20,836 bases of DNA from VGJW01 sp035286125 (GTDB taxonomy: Bacteria > Cyanobacteriota > Sericytochromatia > S15B-MN24 > VGJW01). The position numbers were made by a program, and so were the translations under genes. The notes under the pieces are model-generated. The model was not told the origin of the DNA. It was given only the letters and a program-made list of their open reading frames with translations, and did not search any database. Where the stretch lies: the NCBI GenBank assembly GCA_035286125.1, contig JAYKIS010000072.1:1-20836 (forward strand), given 5' to 3'. Of this stretch, positions 14,304 through 20,836 are shown one piece after another (positions within the stretch are counted from its first letter, which is position 1; each line of letters opens with the position of its first letter).

Positions 14304-15848
14304 ATGGCACTGGGACGCTGGCTCGATCGCTGGGGCACGTATGCGCCGGACAGGACGGCGCTTGTGGATGCCCACTCCGGACGGCGCTGGACCTACGAGG
14401 CCATGGCCTTCCGGGTCCGCAAGCTGGCCGGGGCCATCGCGACCCGCTGGGCCGTCGGCCCCGGAGACCGGGTCGCCGTGCTGGCGCACAACACGCCCGA
14501 GACGCTGGAGCTGCTTTTCGCCTGCGCCAGGCTCGGGGCGATCCTCGTGCCGATCAACTTCCGCCTGGCGTCGGCCGAGGTCGCTTATGTGCTCGGCGAT
14601 GCCGAGCCCAAGGTGCTGTTCTATGGTCCCGAGTGCCGCGAGTTGGCCTGGCAGGCCCTGGCCCTGCAGCCGGGGGCCCAGCCCGTGCCGTTCGTCGCCG
14701 ACCGCGAGGAGGAGGCCTATGCCGACGTGCTGGCCTCCGGTCGGGAAGAGGCCAGCCGCGAGGTCGACCTCGATGATCCCCTGTTGATCCTCTATACGTC
14801 CGGGACGACAGGTCGTCCTAAGGGTGCCATCCTGACGCACGGCACGATCACCTGGAACGCCGTCAATACCCAGGTGGGCTGGGGGCTGCGCCACGAGGAC
14901 GTGACGCTCACGCATACGCCGTTCTTCCATACGGGCGGCCTGAATGTCCTGACGACGCCCCTGTTTCACATCGGCGGCACCGTCGTCCTGCAGCGTTCCT
15001 TCGATGCTGCCGAGGCGCTTGCCCTGGTGGCGCGCGAGCGTTGCACCGTACTCTTTGCCGTCCCGACGATGTTCCAGATGATGGCCGAGGCAGGGACCTT
15101 TGCCGATGCCGACCTGTCGAGCGTCCGCTTCTTCATCACCGGTGGGGCGCCTTGCCCCGTGCCCCTGATTCACCTCTACGACACGCGGGGCATCGTTTTC
15201 AAGCAGGGCTACGGCCTGACGGAGGCCGGTCCCAACTGCTTCACGCTCGATGCCCGCGATGCCGTTCGCAAGGCGGGTACCGTCGGCTTTCCCAATATGC
15301 ATGTCGAGGTCCGCATCGTGGACGACGAGGGTCGCGACGTTTCGCAGGGGGAAGTCGGGGAGCTGCTCATTCGCGGTCCCCATGTCTTTCCGGGCTACTG
15401 GCGCAACGAGGCTGCAACCCGTGCGGCACTGCGCGAGGGGTGGCTGCACACGGGCGATCTCGTGTGCCAGGACGACGAGGGCTACATGCGGATCGTCGAT
15501 CGCAAGAAGGACATGTACATCTCGGGTGGCGAGAATGTGTATCCCGCCGAGGTCGAGCGCGTCCTGCTCAACCATCCGGCCGTCCGGGAGGTGGCCGTGG
15601 TGGGCGTTGCCGATGCCAAGTGGGGTGAGGTCGGGCGCGCCTACGTCGCCTGCGAACCGGAAGCCGCAGTTACGGCGGTGGATCTCGATGCTTGGCTGTC
15701 CGGGCAACTGGCCCGCTACAAGATGCCGCGCAGCTATGTCTTTCCTGCTGCCTTGCCTCGGACGGCCACGGGCAAGGTCCACAAGCCGGGCCTTGTCCGG
15801 ATCGATGCCGACGTGCACACCCTCGAGCGGGCCCGTACCCGCGCCTGA
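14304..15848 (+). CDS. AMP-forming acyl-CoA synthetase (FadD-like)
   Basis: This 514-residue cytosolic ligase of the ANL superfamily activates a carboxylic acid to an acyl-adenylate and then to its CoA thioester. The motifs are complete: the P-loop YTSGTTGRPKG (164-174), the GYGLTEAGP adenine/acyl-site motif, LHTGDL, the hinge region VDRKKDMYISGGENVYP, and the catalytic lysine Lys491 in TATGK. These resemble medium/long-chain fatty-acyl-CoA ligases; exact chain length cannot be read. GGGAGGA (14290-14296) precedes the ATG. It heads an operon with a FabG/PhaB-like reductase and an MFS transporter, suggesting uptake, activation and reduction of a carboxylate that could feed PHA synthesis or beta-oxidation (inference). 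A Pho-box-like site lies upstream. Confidence 0.9.
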   Translation: MALGRWLDRWGTYAPDRTALVDAHSGRRWTYEAMAFRVRKLAGAIATRWAVGPGDRVAVLAHNTPETLELLFACARLGAILVPINFRLASAEVAYVLGDAEPKVLFYGPECRELAWQALALQPGAQPVPFVADREEEAYADVLASGREEASREVDLDDPLLILYTSGTTGRPKGAILTHGTITWNAVNTQVGWGLRHEDVTLTHTPFFHTGGLNVLTTPLFHIGGTVVLQRSFDAAEALALVARERCTVLFAVPTMFQMMAEAGTFADADLSSVRFFITGGAPCPVPLIHLYDTRGIVFKQGYGLTEAGPNCFTLDARDAVRKAGTVGFPNMHVEVRIVDDEGRDVSQGEVGELLIRGPHVFPGYWRNEAATRAALREGWLHTGDLVCQDDEGYMRIVDRKKDMYISGGENVYPAEVERVLLNHPAVREVAVVGVADAKWGEVGRAYVACEPEAAVTAVDLDAWLSGQLARYKMPRSYVFPAALPRTATGKVHKPGLVRIDADVHTLERARTRA

Positions 15849-15869
15849 CCTCATCCAGACAAGGAACCT

Positions 15870-16622
15870 ATGCTCATGTCCCCGTTGTCTTCCCAAATCG
15901 CCCTCGTCACGGGTGGTGCCCGCGGCATCGGACGCGCGACCGTGGCGGCCCTCGCCGGCGCGGGTGCCCACGTCTCCCTGTGGGACCGCGATGCCGCTGC
16001 TGTCGCTGAGGCCGTCTCGCTGCTCGCCGGTCAGGGCTTGTCCGTCTCCGGGATGGCTGTCGACGTGACGGATCGCGAGGCTGTCCAGGGCGCGATCCAG
16101 CGCCTTGCAGACGCCCACGGCAGGCTTGATGTCGTCGTCAACAATGCCGGAATCACGATGGACGCCCGGCTCGAGAAGATGACCGAGGCTCAGTTCGACA
16201 CCGTCCTCGACGTCAACCTCAAGGGTGTGTTCAATGTCACCCAGGCCGCCGTGGCGCCGATGATTGCCGCAGGCAACGGCGGCGTCATCCTGAACGCCTC
16301 GAGCATCGTCGGGCGCTTCGGCAACTTCGGCCAGACGAACTACGCGGCCACCAAGGCCGGCGTCATCGCGATGACCCAGACCTGGGCCCGCGAACTGGCC
16401 CGTCACCGTATCCGCGTCAACGCCGTTGCCCCCGGCTTCGTGCTCACGGACATGACGGGCAAGATGCCCGAGAAGGTTCTGGGCATGATGGCCGAGAAGA
16501 CTCCGTTGGGACGCCTGGGGTCCCCCGAAGACATCGCGGCGGCCTATCTCTTCCTGGCGGGGCCGGGCGCGACCTTCATCACCGGCCAGGTTCTGGGTGT
16601 GGATGGAGGCCTGGTCCTGTGA
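15870..16622 (+). CDS. Short-chain dehydrogenase, FabG / acetoacetyl-CoA reductase (PhaB)-like
   Basis: This 250-residue classical SDR is a 3-oxoacyl-ACP/CoA reductase candidate. Visible features are TGGARGIG (14-21), NNAG (91-94), Asn116, Ser145, Tyr158 and Lys162 with the Y-x3-K spacing, and the FabG-like run IVGRFGNFGQTNYAATKAG. The second strand ends in LWDRD: the acidic Asp39 is typical of NAD(H)-dependent SDRs, whereas most FabG/PhaB enzymes use NADPH and have Arg or Thr nearby. In PHA pathways such enzymes make the (R)-3-hydroxyacyl-CoA substrate of PhaC, and the ligase/PHA context supports this; fatty-acid synthesis is the alternative. AAGGA (15861-15865) precedes two close ATGs (15870, 15876), so the start is uncertain by two residues. 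Its stop overlaps the following gene. Confidence 0.88.
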   Translation: MLMSPLSSQIALVTGGARGIGRATVAALAGAGAHVSLWDRDAAAVAEAVSLLAGQGLSVSGMAVDVTDREAVQGAIQRLADAHGRLDVVVNNAGITMDARLEKMTEAQFDTVLDVNLKGVFNVTQAAVAPMIAAGNGGVILNASSIVGRFGNFGQTNYAATKAGVIAMTQTWARELARHRIRVNAVAPGFVLTDMTGKMPEKVLGMMAEKTPLGRLGSPEDIAAAYLFLAGPGATFITGQVLGVDGGLVL

Positions 16623-17872
16623 CGACAGCCGTCGCGTCGACGCCCTCTCCGGCGCAGGCCGGAGCAAGCCGGACCCGCTGGCTCGTCGAGGCCCTGATGT
16701 TCCTGACCTATGCGGCCTTCGGTCTCTCCTGGGTCGCCACGACGCCCCTGATGACTGACCTCAAGGTCGCCTACGCGCTGACGGATGCGCAACTGGGCCT
16801 GCTCTCCACCGCCGTCTCCATCGGCAAGGTCGTGGCGCCCCTGATGACGGCGTGGCTGGCCCTGCGCGTCGGCGTCGCCCGCGCGATCGGCCTCGGCTCG
16901 ATTCTGATCTGCGCTTGTGCGCTGACGCCCTTCACGACGGATTTCCCGGGCTTCCTCGCGACGCGATTCGTTTTCGGTCTGGGCGGGGCGATGGTCGTCA
17001 CGTTGCTGTCGCCCATGGTCATGCAGTGGTTCGGCCAAGCCGAACGCGCGCTCGTCAACTCGCTCAACAACGTGGCTGTCAACACCGGCATCACCGTGAC
17101 GCTGTTCGCGACGGTGCCTGTCTCCGGCATGCTGGGCTGGCGGCGCACCCTGATGGTCTATGCAGCCTTTTCACTGGCACTGTGCTTGCTCTGGTGGCTG
17201 TTCGGCAAGGACGCACCGGCAGACGAGGCCTCGCCGGTTGCAGCGGGCGCGGAGCAGGCCGATGGGGCGGCACCCGGCTATGCCGAGGTCTGGAAGCGGA
17301 CCGAGACGTGGCTTGTGGCCCTCGCCTTCGCGGGGCCGCTGGCCCTGTACCTGTCGCTGAACACGTGGCTTCCTCGCCACCTGATGGAGACGGCCCATCT
17401 CGCCAAGGCAACGGCCAGCCAGTACACCGGGCTCTTCAACCTCGTCGGCATTCCGACGGCACTCGTGATGGGCCTTCTCGTCCAGCGTGCGGGTCTGCGG
17501 CGGCCTTTCATCATCGGTGCAGGTGTCGTGATGGGCCTGTCGGCGATGGCGCTGGTGTTCGGCGGGGGGCCGGTCTTCTGGTGGCCGGCCGCCATCTTGC
17601 TGGGGATCTCGTTCTTCACATACACAGGACCGCTCTTCACGCTGCCCATGGAACTCGAGGGCTTCACGCCCAGGCACGTGACGCTGCTGATGGGCACGGT
17701 CTTCAGTTTTGCCTACACCGTATCCTCGTTTGCCCCTGTCGCCGTCGGTTACCTGCGGGACCTGACGGGTTCCTTCCTGCCCGGGCTCGGCATGTGGTGC
17801 GTGTTCTCGTTCGTCCTTGCGGGAGCCGGCATGCTGCTGCCCGAAACCGGACCCCGGGCGAGGCGCTCCTGA
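16619..17872 (+). CDS. Major facilitator superfamily transporter
   Basis: This 417-residue inner-membrane transporter has about 12 hydrophobic helices and a hydrophilic, Ala/Glu-rich central loop near residues 198-220. The first cytoplasmic loop region has LGLLSTAVSIGKVVAPLMTAWLA-type sequence followed by RVGVARAIGLG, matching the MFS motif A region. The overall pattern resembles the NarK/CynX-like or anion/carboxylate symporter groups, but the substrate cannot be read. The GTG start overlaps the reductase stop (GTGA), with GGAGG at 16605-16609, so it is translationally coupled and last in the operon. Context suggests import of the acid used by the acyl-CoA ligase; phosphate-ester or nitrate transport is a weaker alternative. 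Confidence 0.85.
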   Translation: MTTAVASTPSPAQAGASRTRWLVEALMFLTYAAFGLSWVATTPLMTDLKVAYALTDAQLGLLSTAVSIGKVVAPLMTAWLALRVGVARAIGLGSILICACALTPFTTDFPGFLATRFVFGLGGAMVVTLLSPMVMQWFGQAERALVNSLNNVAVNTGITVTLFATVPVSGMLGWRRTLMVYAAFSLALCLLWWLFGKDAPADEASPVAAGAEQADGAAPGYAEVWKRTETWLVALAFAGPLALYLSLNTWLPRHLMETAHLAKATASQYTGLFNLVGIPTALVMGLLVQRAGLRRPFIIGAGVVMGLSAMALVFGGGPVFWWPAAILLGISFFTYTGPLFTLPMELEGFTPRHVTLLMGTVFSFAYTVSSFAPVAVGYLRDLTGSFLPGLGMWCVFSFVLAGAGMLLPETGPRARRS

Positions 17873-17922
17873 AGCCGCAGGCGGGCCATTGTCTGTCCGT
17901 AGCCGGCAAGTGTGGCATACTT

Positions 17923-17939
17923 ATGCAACATGATTGCAT
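17923..17939 (+). promoter_or_regulatory. Inverted repeat over the start codon; candidate Zur/Fur-family operator
   Basis: ATGCAA (17923-17928) and TTGCAT (17934-17939) are perfect 6-bp inverted arms around CATGA. The 17-bp length and the ATG...CAT ends match the core of known Zur boxes (ATGTTATANTATAACAT); the TGCAA/TTGCA arms also recall alphaproteobacterial Fur/Mur sites. A -10-like CATACT (17916-17921) lies just upstream, so a bound repressor would block initiation. It precedes an apparent zinc-uptake operon. The identification is inferred from position and symmetry. Confidence 0.5.
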
Positions 17940-19219
17940 TTGGGGTGCCCGTGGCCGTCGTGGCTCAGGCGCCGGCTCAGGCTCCGGCGCAGCCCGCCGC
18001 CGAGCCCGCGGCCGGGGTTGACCGGGAGCTCGAGGAGGCCTTGGGCGGCGATGCCCAGGTCCTCAAGGGCCGTGCCGTGCCCGTCATGGCGGATCCGGGA
18101 CCGGCAGGCGGGGGCTCGGGGCCCGCTGACGACGGTGGCGTCACGACCAGCCCGCTGATGCCGTGGCCCACGGGCCAGGGCGGTGGCGGTGGGGACTCGG
18201 GCAATCCCGACCTGGCTTTCATTCTGGATGTGGCTGCGGCCGTTTTCGATACGGAACGTGGCCGCCAACTCGGGGCGCACGACCCGAGGGAAGCGGGGTT
18301 CAACCTCCAGCAATTGGAGTTGTCCATCGGCTCCGCGGTGGATCCCTTTTCGCGCTTCGACGGCAACCTCGTGTTCTCGCCTTTCGGTGTCGAAATCGAG
18401 GAGGCCTACGCGACGACGACGGCCCTCGGCTCCGGCTGGCAGCTTCGGGCAGGCCAGTTCCTGACCCGCTTCGGTCGCGCGAACGCCACCCATCCGCATA
18501 CCTGGGACTTCGTCGATCAGCCCTTGTGGATGGGCAAGTTCTTCGGGGGCGAGGGCAACCGCGGCCTGGGTGCCGAGGGGTCGGTCCTGCTGCCTTTGCC
18601 CTGGTATGTCGAGGCGGTCGGGTCGCTGACGGACGCGCGGGGTGCGTCCACCAACCGCTCGTTCCTCGGAACGCGCCTTGCCCCCCCGCGGACACCGCTG
18701 GACCTGCTCGCCACCGGGGCCGTCAAGCAGTTCTTTCCGTTGTCCCGCGACTGGTCCCTGTCTGCCGGCTTGTCGGGTGCCACGGGACCCTCTGCGCTGG
18801 GTGCCCGGGACAGGGCCGATCTGCTCGGGACCGACCTCTACCTGCGCTACCGGCCCCTCGAGGCGGGCGATCCGACGGTCGTGACGGTGCTGCTCGAAGG
18901 TGCCCATCGTCGTCGGCAGGGGCCGGGCCTTCTGCTCGAGGATACGGGCTGGAACCTCTCGGCCGTCTGGCGCTTCGACTTTCGATGGGGCGTCGGCCTG
19001 CGGCACGAGGAGGTCTCGGGCATGCCGTGGGATCCGCTCGACCCGGCGTGGCCGGACATGCGTCGGCGGACGAGCGCCCAGATCACGTTCTGGCCCTCCG
19101 AATTCTCGAGAATCCGGGGGCAGGTCAGCCGTGACGAAGGGGCAGGCCAGGCCGTGGGTCATGCGGCCATGCTGGCCGTCGAAACCGTCGTGGGGGCCCA
19201 CGGCTCCCATGCCTTCTAG
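17930..19219 (+). CDS. Outer-membrane beta-barrel protein of a zinc-uptake-like operon
   Basis: This 429-residue predicted outer-membrane protein has a short hydrophobic N-terminus with possible cleavage after AQA (14). It is followed by an Ala/Pro-rich and Gly-rich linker (15-92) and then alternating amphipathic strands typical of a barrel, ending in Phe as expected for the C-terminal beta-signal. The central motif FGRANATHPHTWDFVDQP (181-198), with His188 and His190, then LGAEGSVLLPLPWYVEAVGSL, resembles outer-membrane proteins found beside znuA-type genes. I therefore infer passage or capture of zinc or another metal at the outer membrane. ATG 17930 is preferred; GTG 17912 is in frame and cannot be excluded. 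Neither has a clear ribosome binding site and the n-region lacks a basic residue. Only 9 bp separate it from the next gene when the latter starts at 19229. Confidence 0.7.
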   Translation: MIAFGVPVAVVAQAPAQAPAQPAAEPAAGVDRELEEALGGDAQVLKGRAVPVMADPGPAGGGSGPADDGGVTTSPLMPWPTGQGGGGGDSGNPDLAFILDVAAAVFDTERGRQLGAHDPREAGFNLQQLELSIGSAVDPFSRFDGNLVFSPFGVEIEEAYATTTALGSGWQLRAGQFLTRFGRANATHPHTWDFVDQPLWMGKFFGGEGNRGLGAEGSVLLPLPWYVEAVGSLTDARGASTNRSFLGTRLAPPRTPLDLLATGAVKQFFPLSRDWSLSAGLSGATGPSALGARDRADLLGTDLYLRYRPLEAGDPTVVTVLLEGAHRRRQGPGLLLEDTGWNLSAVWRFDFRWGVGLRHEEVSGMPWDPLDPAWPDMRRRTSAQITFWPSEFSRIRGQVSRDEGAGQAVGHAAMLAVETVVGAHGSHAF

Positions 19220-19228
19220 GAGTTTGTG

Positions 19229-20149
19229 ATGCGACCCTTGACGATCCTGCTCACCCTGTTGGTGGCCCTGCTGCCTGCGCGGCCCGCCGAGGCGGCCCGT
19301 CGCGTTTCCGTCGTCGCCACCGTGCCTGATGTCGGTGCCGTCGTGGCGGCCGTGGGCGGGGATGACATCGCCCTCGTCGTGATGGCCGAACCCACGCAGG
19401 ATGCCCACTTCGTCGACGCCCGCCCGCACCTCGCCCTGCAACTCAGCCGGGCAGACCTGCTGGTTGCCGTCGGGCTCGATCTGGAGGTCGGTTGGTTGCC
19501 ACGCTTGCAGGTCGGGGCCCGCCAGCCCGAGATCCAGGTGGGGCGAATGGGTTACCTCGAGGTCGGACCCTTCGCGCAGTTGCTGGAGATCCCCCGCATG
19601 CGCATGGACCGTTCCTTCGGAGACGTTCACGCCAGCGGCAATCCGCACGTGCTGCTCGATCCTCGCAACGCGGGGCGCATTGCGACCGGTGTCGCCGATC
19701 GCCTCGCGCGCCTCGACCCCGAGCGGGCACAGGCCTATCGGGATCGTGCCAGACGATTCAAGGCCGAGAGTGATCGTGTGGCGGCCTCGTGGCAGGCGCG
19801 TGCGCGTGCCATCCCGGTCGAGCGGCGCAGGATGGTCACGTACCATCGCTCGCTCAGCTACCTGGCCAACTGGTTGTCCATCGAGGTGGTCGATACGCTC
19901 GAGCCGCAACCCGGGATCGCGCCAACGCCTGCACACATCAAGGACGTGCTGGCTCGCATCCCCGCCATGGGCGTGCCCCTCATTGCCCAGGAGCCCTGGT
20001 ACCCCGAGCGTGTGGCCGATCTGGTGGCACGTCGTACGGGCATCCGGCGCGTGACGCTGCCGGTCTTGCAGGAGGCGACCAGGCCCGGCGCCTACATGGC
20101 CTGGATCGAGGCCACGGCCCGGATGGTCTGTGGGGGGCTGGAACCCTGA
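19229..20149 (+). CDS. Periplasmic metal-binding protein of ZnuA/TroA (cluster 9) type
   Basis: This 306-residue substrate-binding protein of metal ABC importers has a signal peptide at 1-22 (cleavage after AEA). Metal ligands align with the ZnuA pattern: His60 in QDAHF, His140 in NPHVLLDP, His206 in TYHRSLSYLANW, and Glu255 (or Glu260) in QEPWYPE. LSRADLLVAVGLDLEVGWL is the usual segment after the first ligand. There is no His-rich loop. Zinc is the likeliest metal and manganese the alternative. The ATG at 19229 is chosen over GTG 19226 because TAGGAG (19217-19222), which overlaps the previous stop, is then 6 nt away. No ABC permease or ATPase gene is in the window; the next gene encodes a lipoprotein and overlaps by 4 bp. 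It shares the candidate Zur-type operator before the barrel gene. Confidence 0.87.
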   Translation: MRPLTILLTLLVALLPARPAEAARRVSVVATVPDVGAVVAAVGGDDIALVVMAEPTQDAHFVDARPHLALQLSRADLLVAVGLDLEVGWLPRLQVGARQPEIQVGRMGYLEVGPFAQLLEIPRMRMDRSFGDVHASGNPHVLLDPRNAGRIATGVADRLARLDPERAQAYRDRARRFKAESDRVAASWQARARAIPVERRRMVTYHRSLSYLANWLSIEVVDTLEPQPGIAPTPAHIKDVLARIPAMGVPLIAQEPWYPERVADLVARRTGIRRVTLPVLQEATRPGAYMAWIEATARMVCGGLEP

Positions 20150-20836
20150 CCACCAGAACCGCTTGGTTGGCCGTCGTCCTTGTTGCGGCAGGTTGCGCCA
20201 CGCTGCCCGGCGAGGGCTTCGGGGTCGTCACGGACGCATCCCTTGTCATGCGATGGCAGGGGCAGGGTCGTGCGCCCGCGGATGTTCCCGGTACCTGGCT
20301 CTCGGCCGGCTACCGCTACGTGCTGGATACCGAGGGCCTGTCCGTCAGGATCGGGCAGATGGTGCTCGAGGGTACGGATGGTGCCTCCTCTGCCGGTGCG
20401 ATCGGAACGGTCTTCGATCCTGCACGGCCTCCCGCGGGCTTTACGCTTTGCCACAACGGCCATTGCCACGCGACGGACGGCCGACTGGTGCCGTATGAAC
20501 AGGTCCCCATGGAGGCCGCTCGCGCCGCCGGGACCCTGGTGACGCGTTCCTTTGCGGATCTGCTGCCCCAAGGCATCCTCGCCGCTGTCGGCCCGGGGGT
20601 GCCCGAAGTGCGCCAAACCATGTCCTGCGGCCGATGCGCCATGCCGGAAGGTCAACTGGTGTCCGTGGCCTTGCCGATTTCCGCCGTGACGCTGAGCGGT
20701 ACCGTGACCAGTCGTGACCCCGGCGCGCCGCTGGTCGGTGGTACGCGTCGCTTTGCACTCGACCTTCAGGATGTCGACCTGAGGCTGCGGGATGCCGTGG
20801 CCTTGTCCTTGCGCTGGATCCGGCCCGAGCAGGTCC
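20146..20836 (+). CDS. Lipoprotein with CHNGHCH metal-ligand motif (3' end outside window)
   Basis: The frame is open to the last base (230 visible residues). The best start is a non-canonical CTG at 20146 overlapping the TGA of the previous gene (CTGA). It gives MTTRTAWLAVVLVAAGC, a textbook lipoprotein signal with lipobox AAGC and Cys17; no ATG, GTG or TTG in frame gives an intact signal (TTG 20167 is too short). A GGGGGG run (20132-20137) may act as ribosome binding site. The mature part is beta-rich, with a compact CHNGHCH cluster (102-108) and a CGRC pair (161-164): seven Cys/His residues within 63 positions that suit zinc or another soft metal. I do not recognise the family. Its place behind a ZnuA-type gene suggests a surface or periplasmic metal carrier or sensor (inference). 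Confidence 0.75.
   Translation, partial: MTTRTAWLAVVLVAAGCATLPGEGFGVVTDASLVMRWQGQGRAPADVPGTWLSAGYRYVLDTEGLSVRIGQMVLEGTDGASSAGAIGTVFDPARPPAGFTLCHNGHCHATDGRLVPYEQVPMEAARAAGTLVTRSFADLLPQGILAAVGPGVPEVRQTMSCGRCAMPEGQLVSVALPISAVTLSGTVTSRDPGAPLVGGTRRFALDLQDVDLRLRDAVALSLRWIRPEQV

Noticed and set aside
13032..16667. Very long open frame (about 1211 codons) on the minus strand
   Set aside because: It runs antisense to three well-identified genes (regulator, acyl-CoA ligase, reductase). Long antisense frames are expected where third codon positions are G/C; its composition (His, Arg, Gly, Asp, Gln) is typical of such shadows and it shows no domain.
17921..19936. Long minus-strand open frame opposite the zinc block
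   Set aside because: It is antisense to the barrel and ZnuA-type genes, whose signal peptides, metal ligands and ribosome binding sites are clear. The same GC-driven artefact occurs opposite 844-2163, 5161-6318 and 6078-8009.

Overview
This is a compact, high-GC, gene-dense window in which every supported gene lies on the + strand. An outer-membrane-type beta-barrel, three lipoproteins and a periplasmic metal-binding protein point to a diderm (Gram-negative) bacterium. The PHA synthase is of the short class III/IV type rather than the long class I/II type. I cannot assign a phylum from the sequence alone. I saw no RNA genes, CRISPR arrays, insertion sequences or integrase genes, and no gene-free gap longer than about 175 bp.

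Layout. (1) 1-810: 3' end of a kelch-like beta-propeller protein, closed by a strong intrinsic terminator. (2) 898-2952: a GH15 glucoamylase-like lipoprotein. (3) 3127-4392: an alpha/beta-hydrolase (lipase-type) lipoprotein. (4) 4471-6348: a polyhydroxyalkanoate (PHA) block of a PhaE/PhaR-like small protein, a second small helical protein and the class III-type synthase PhaC. (5) 6390-11314: a tightly coupled run of an unrecognised two-TM protein, a Na/Pi-cotransporter-like protein, a DUF47/PhoU-like protein and a Pit-type phosphate permease. (6) 11373-14252: a large MalT-like ATPase/TPR/winged-helix/BTAD regulator. (7) 14304-17872: acyl-CoA ligase, FabG/PhaB-like reductase and MFS transporter. 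(8) 17930-end: a zinc-uptake-like block of outer-membrane protein, ZnuA-type binding protein and a metal-motif lipoprotein that runs off the window.

The most interesting signal is regulatory. Direct repeats CTGTAAC-N4-CTGTAAC, with an 11-bp period, occur in front of the lipase gene and the PHA block, and a degenerate copy precedes the acyl-CoA ligase operon. This is the architecture of a Pho box (PhoB/SphR-type operator). Because phosphate transport genes sit between these units, I infer a phosphate-responsive carbon-storage island: phosphate limitation would switch on lipid/acyl acquisition, activation, reduction and PHA polymerisation next to the phosphate importers. The unrecognised protein at 6390-8042 joins the PHA and phosphate halves and is the best candidate for an undescribed component.

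The last block has a separate inverted repeat over the start of its first gene. It resembles a Zur/Fur-family operator, as expected for zinc-regulated uptake.
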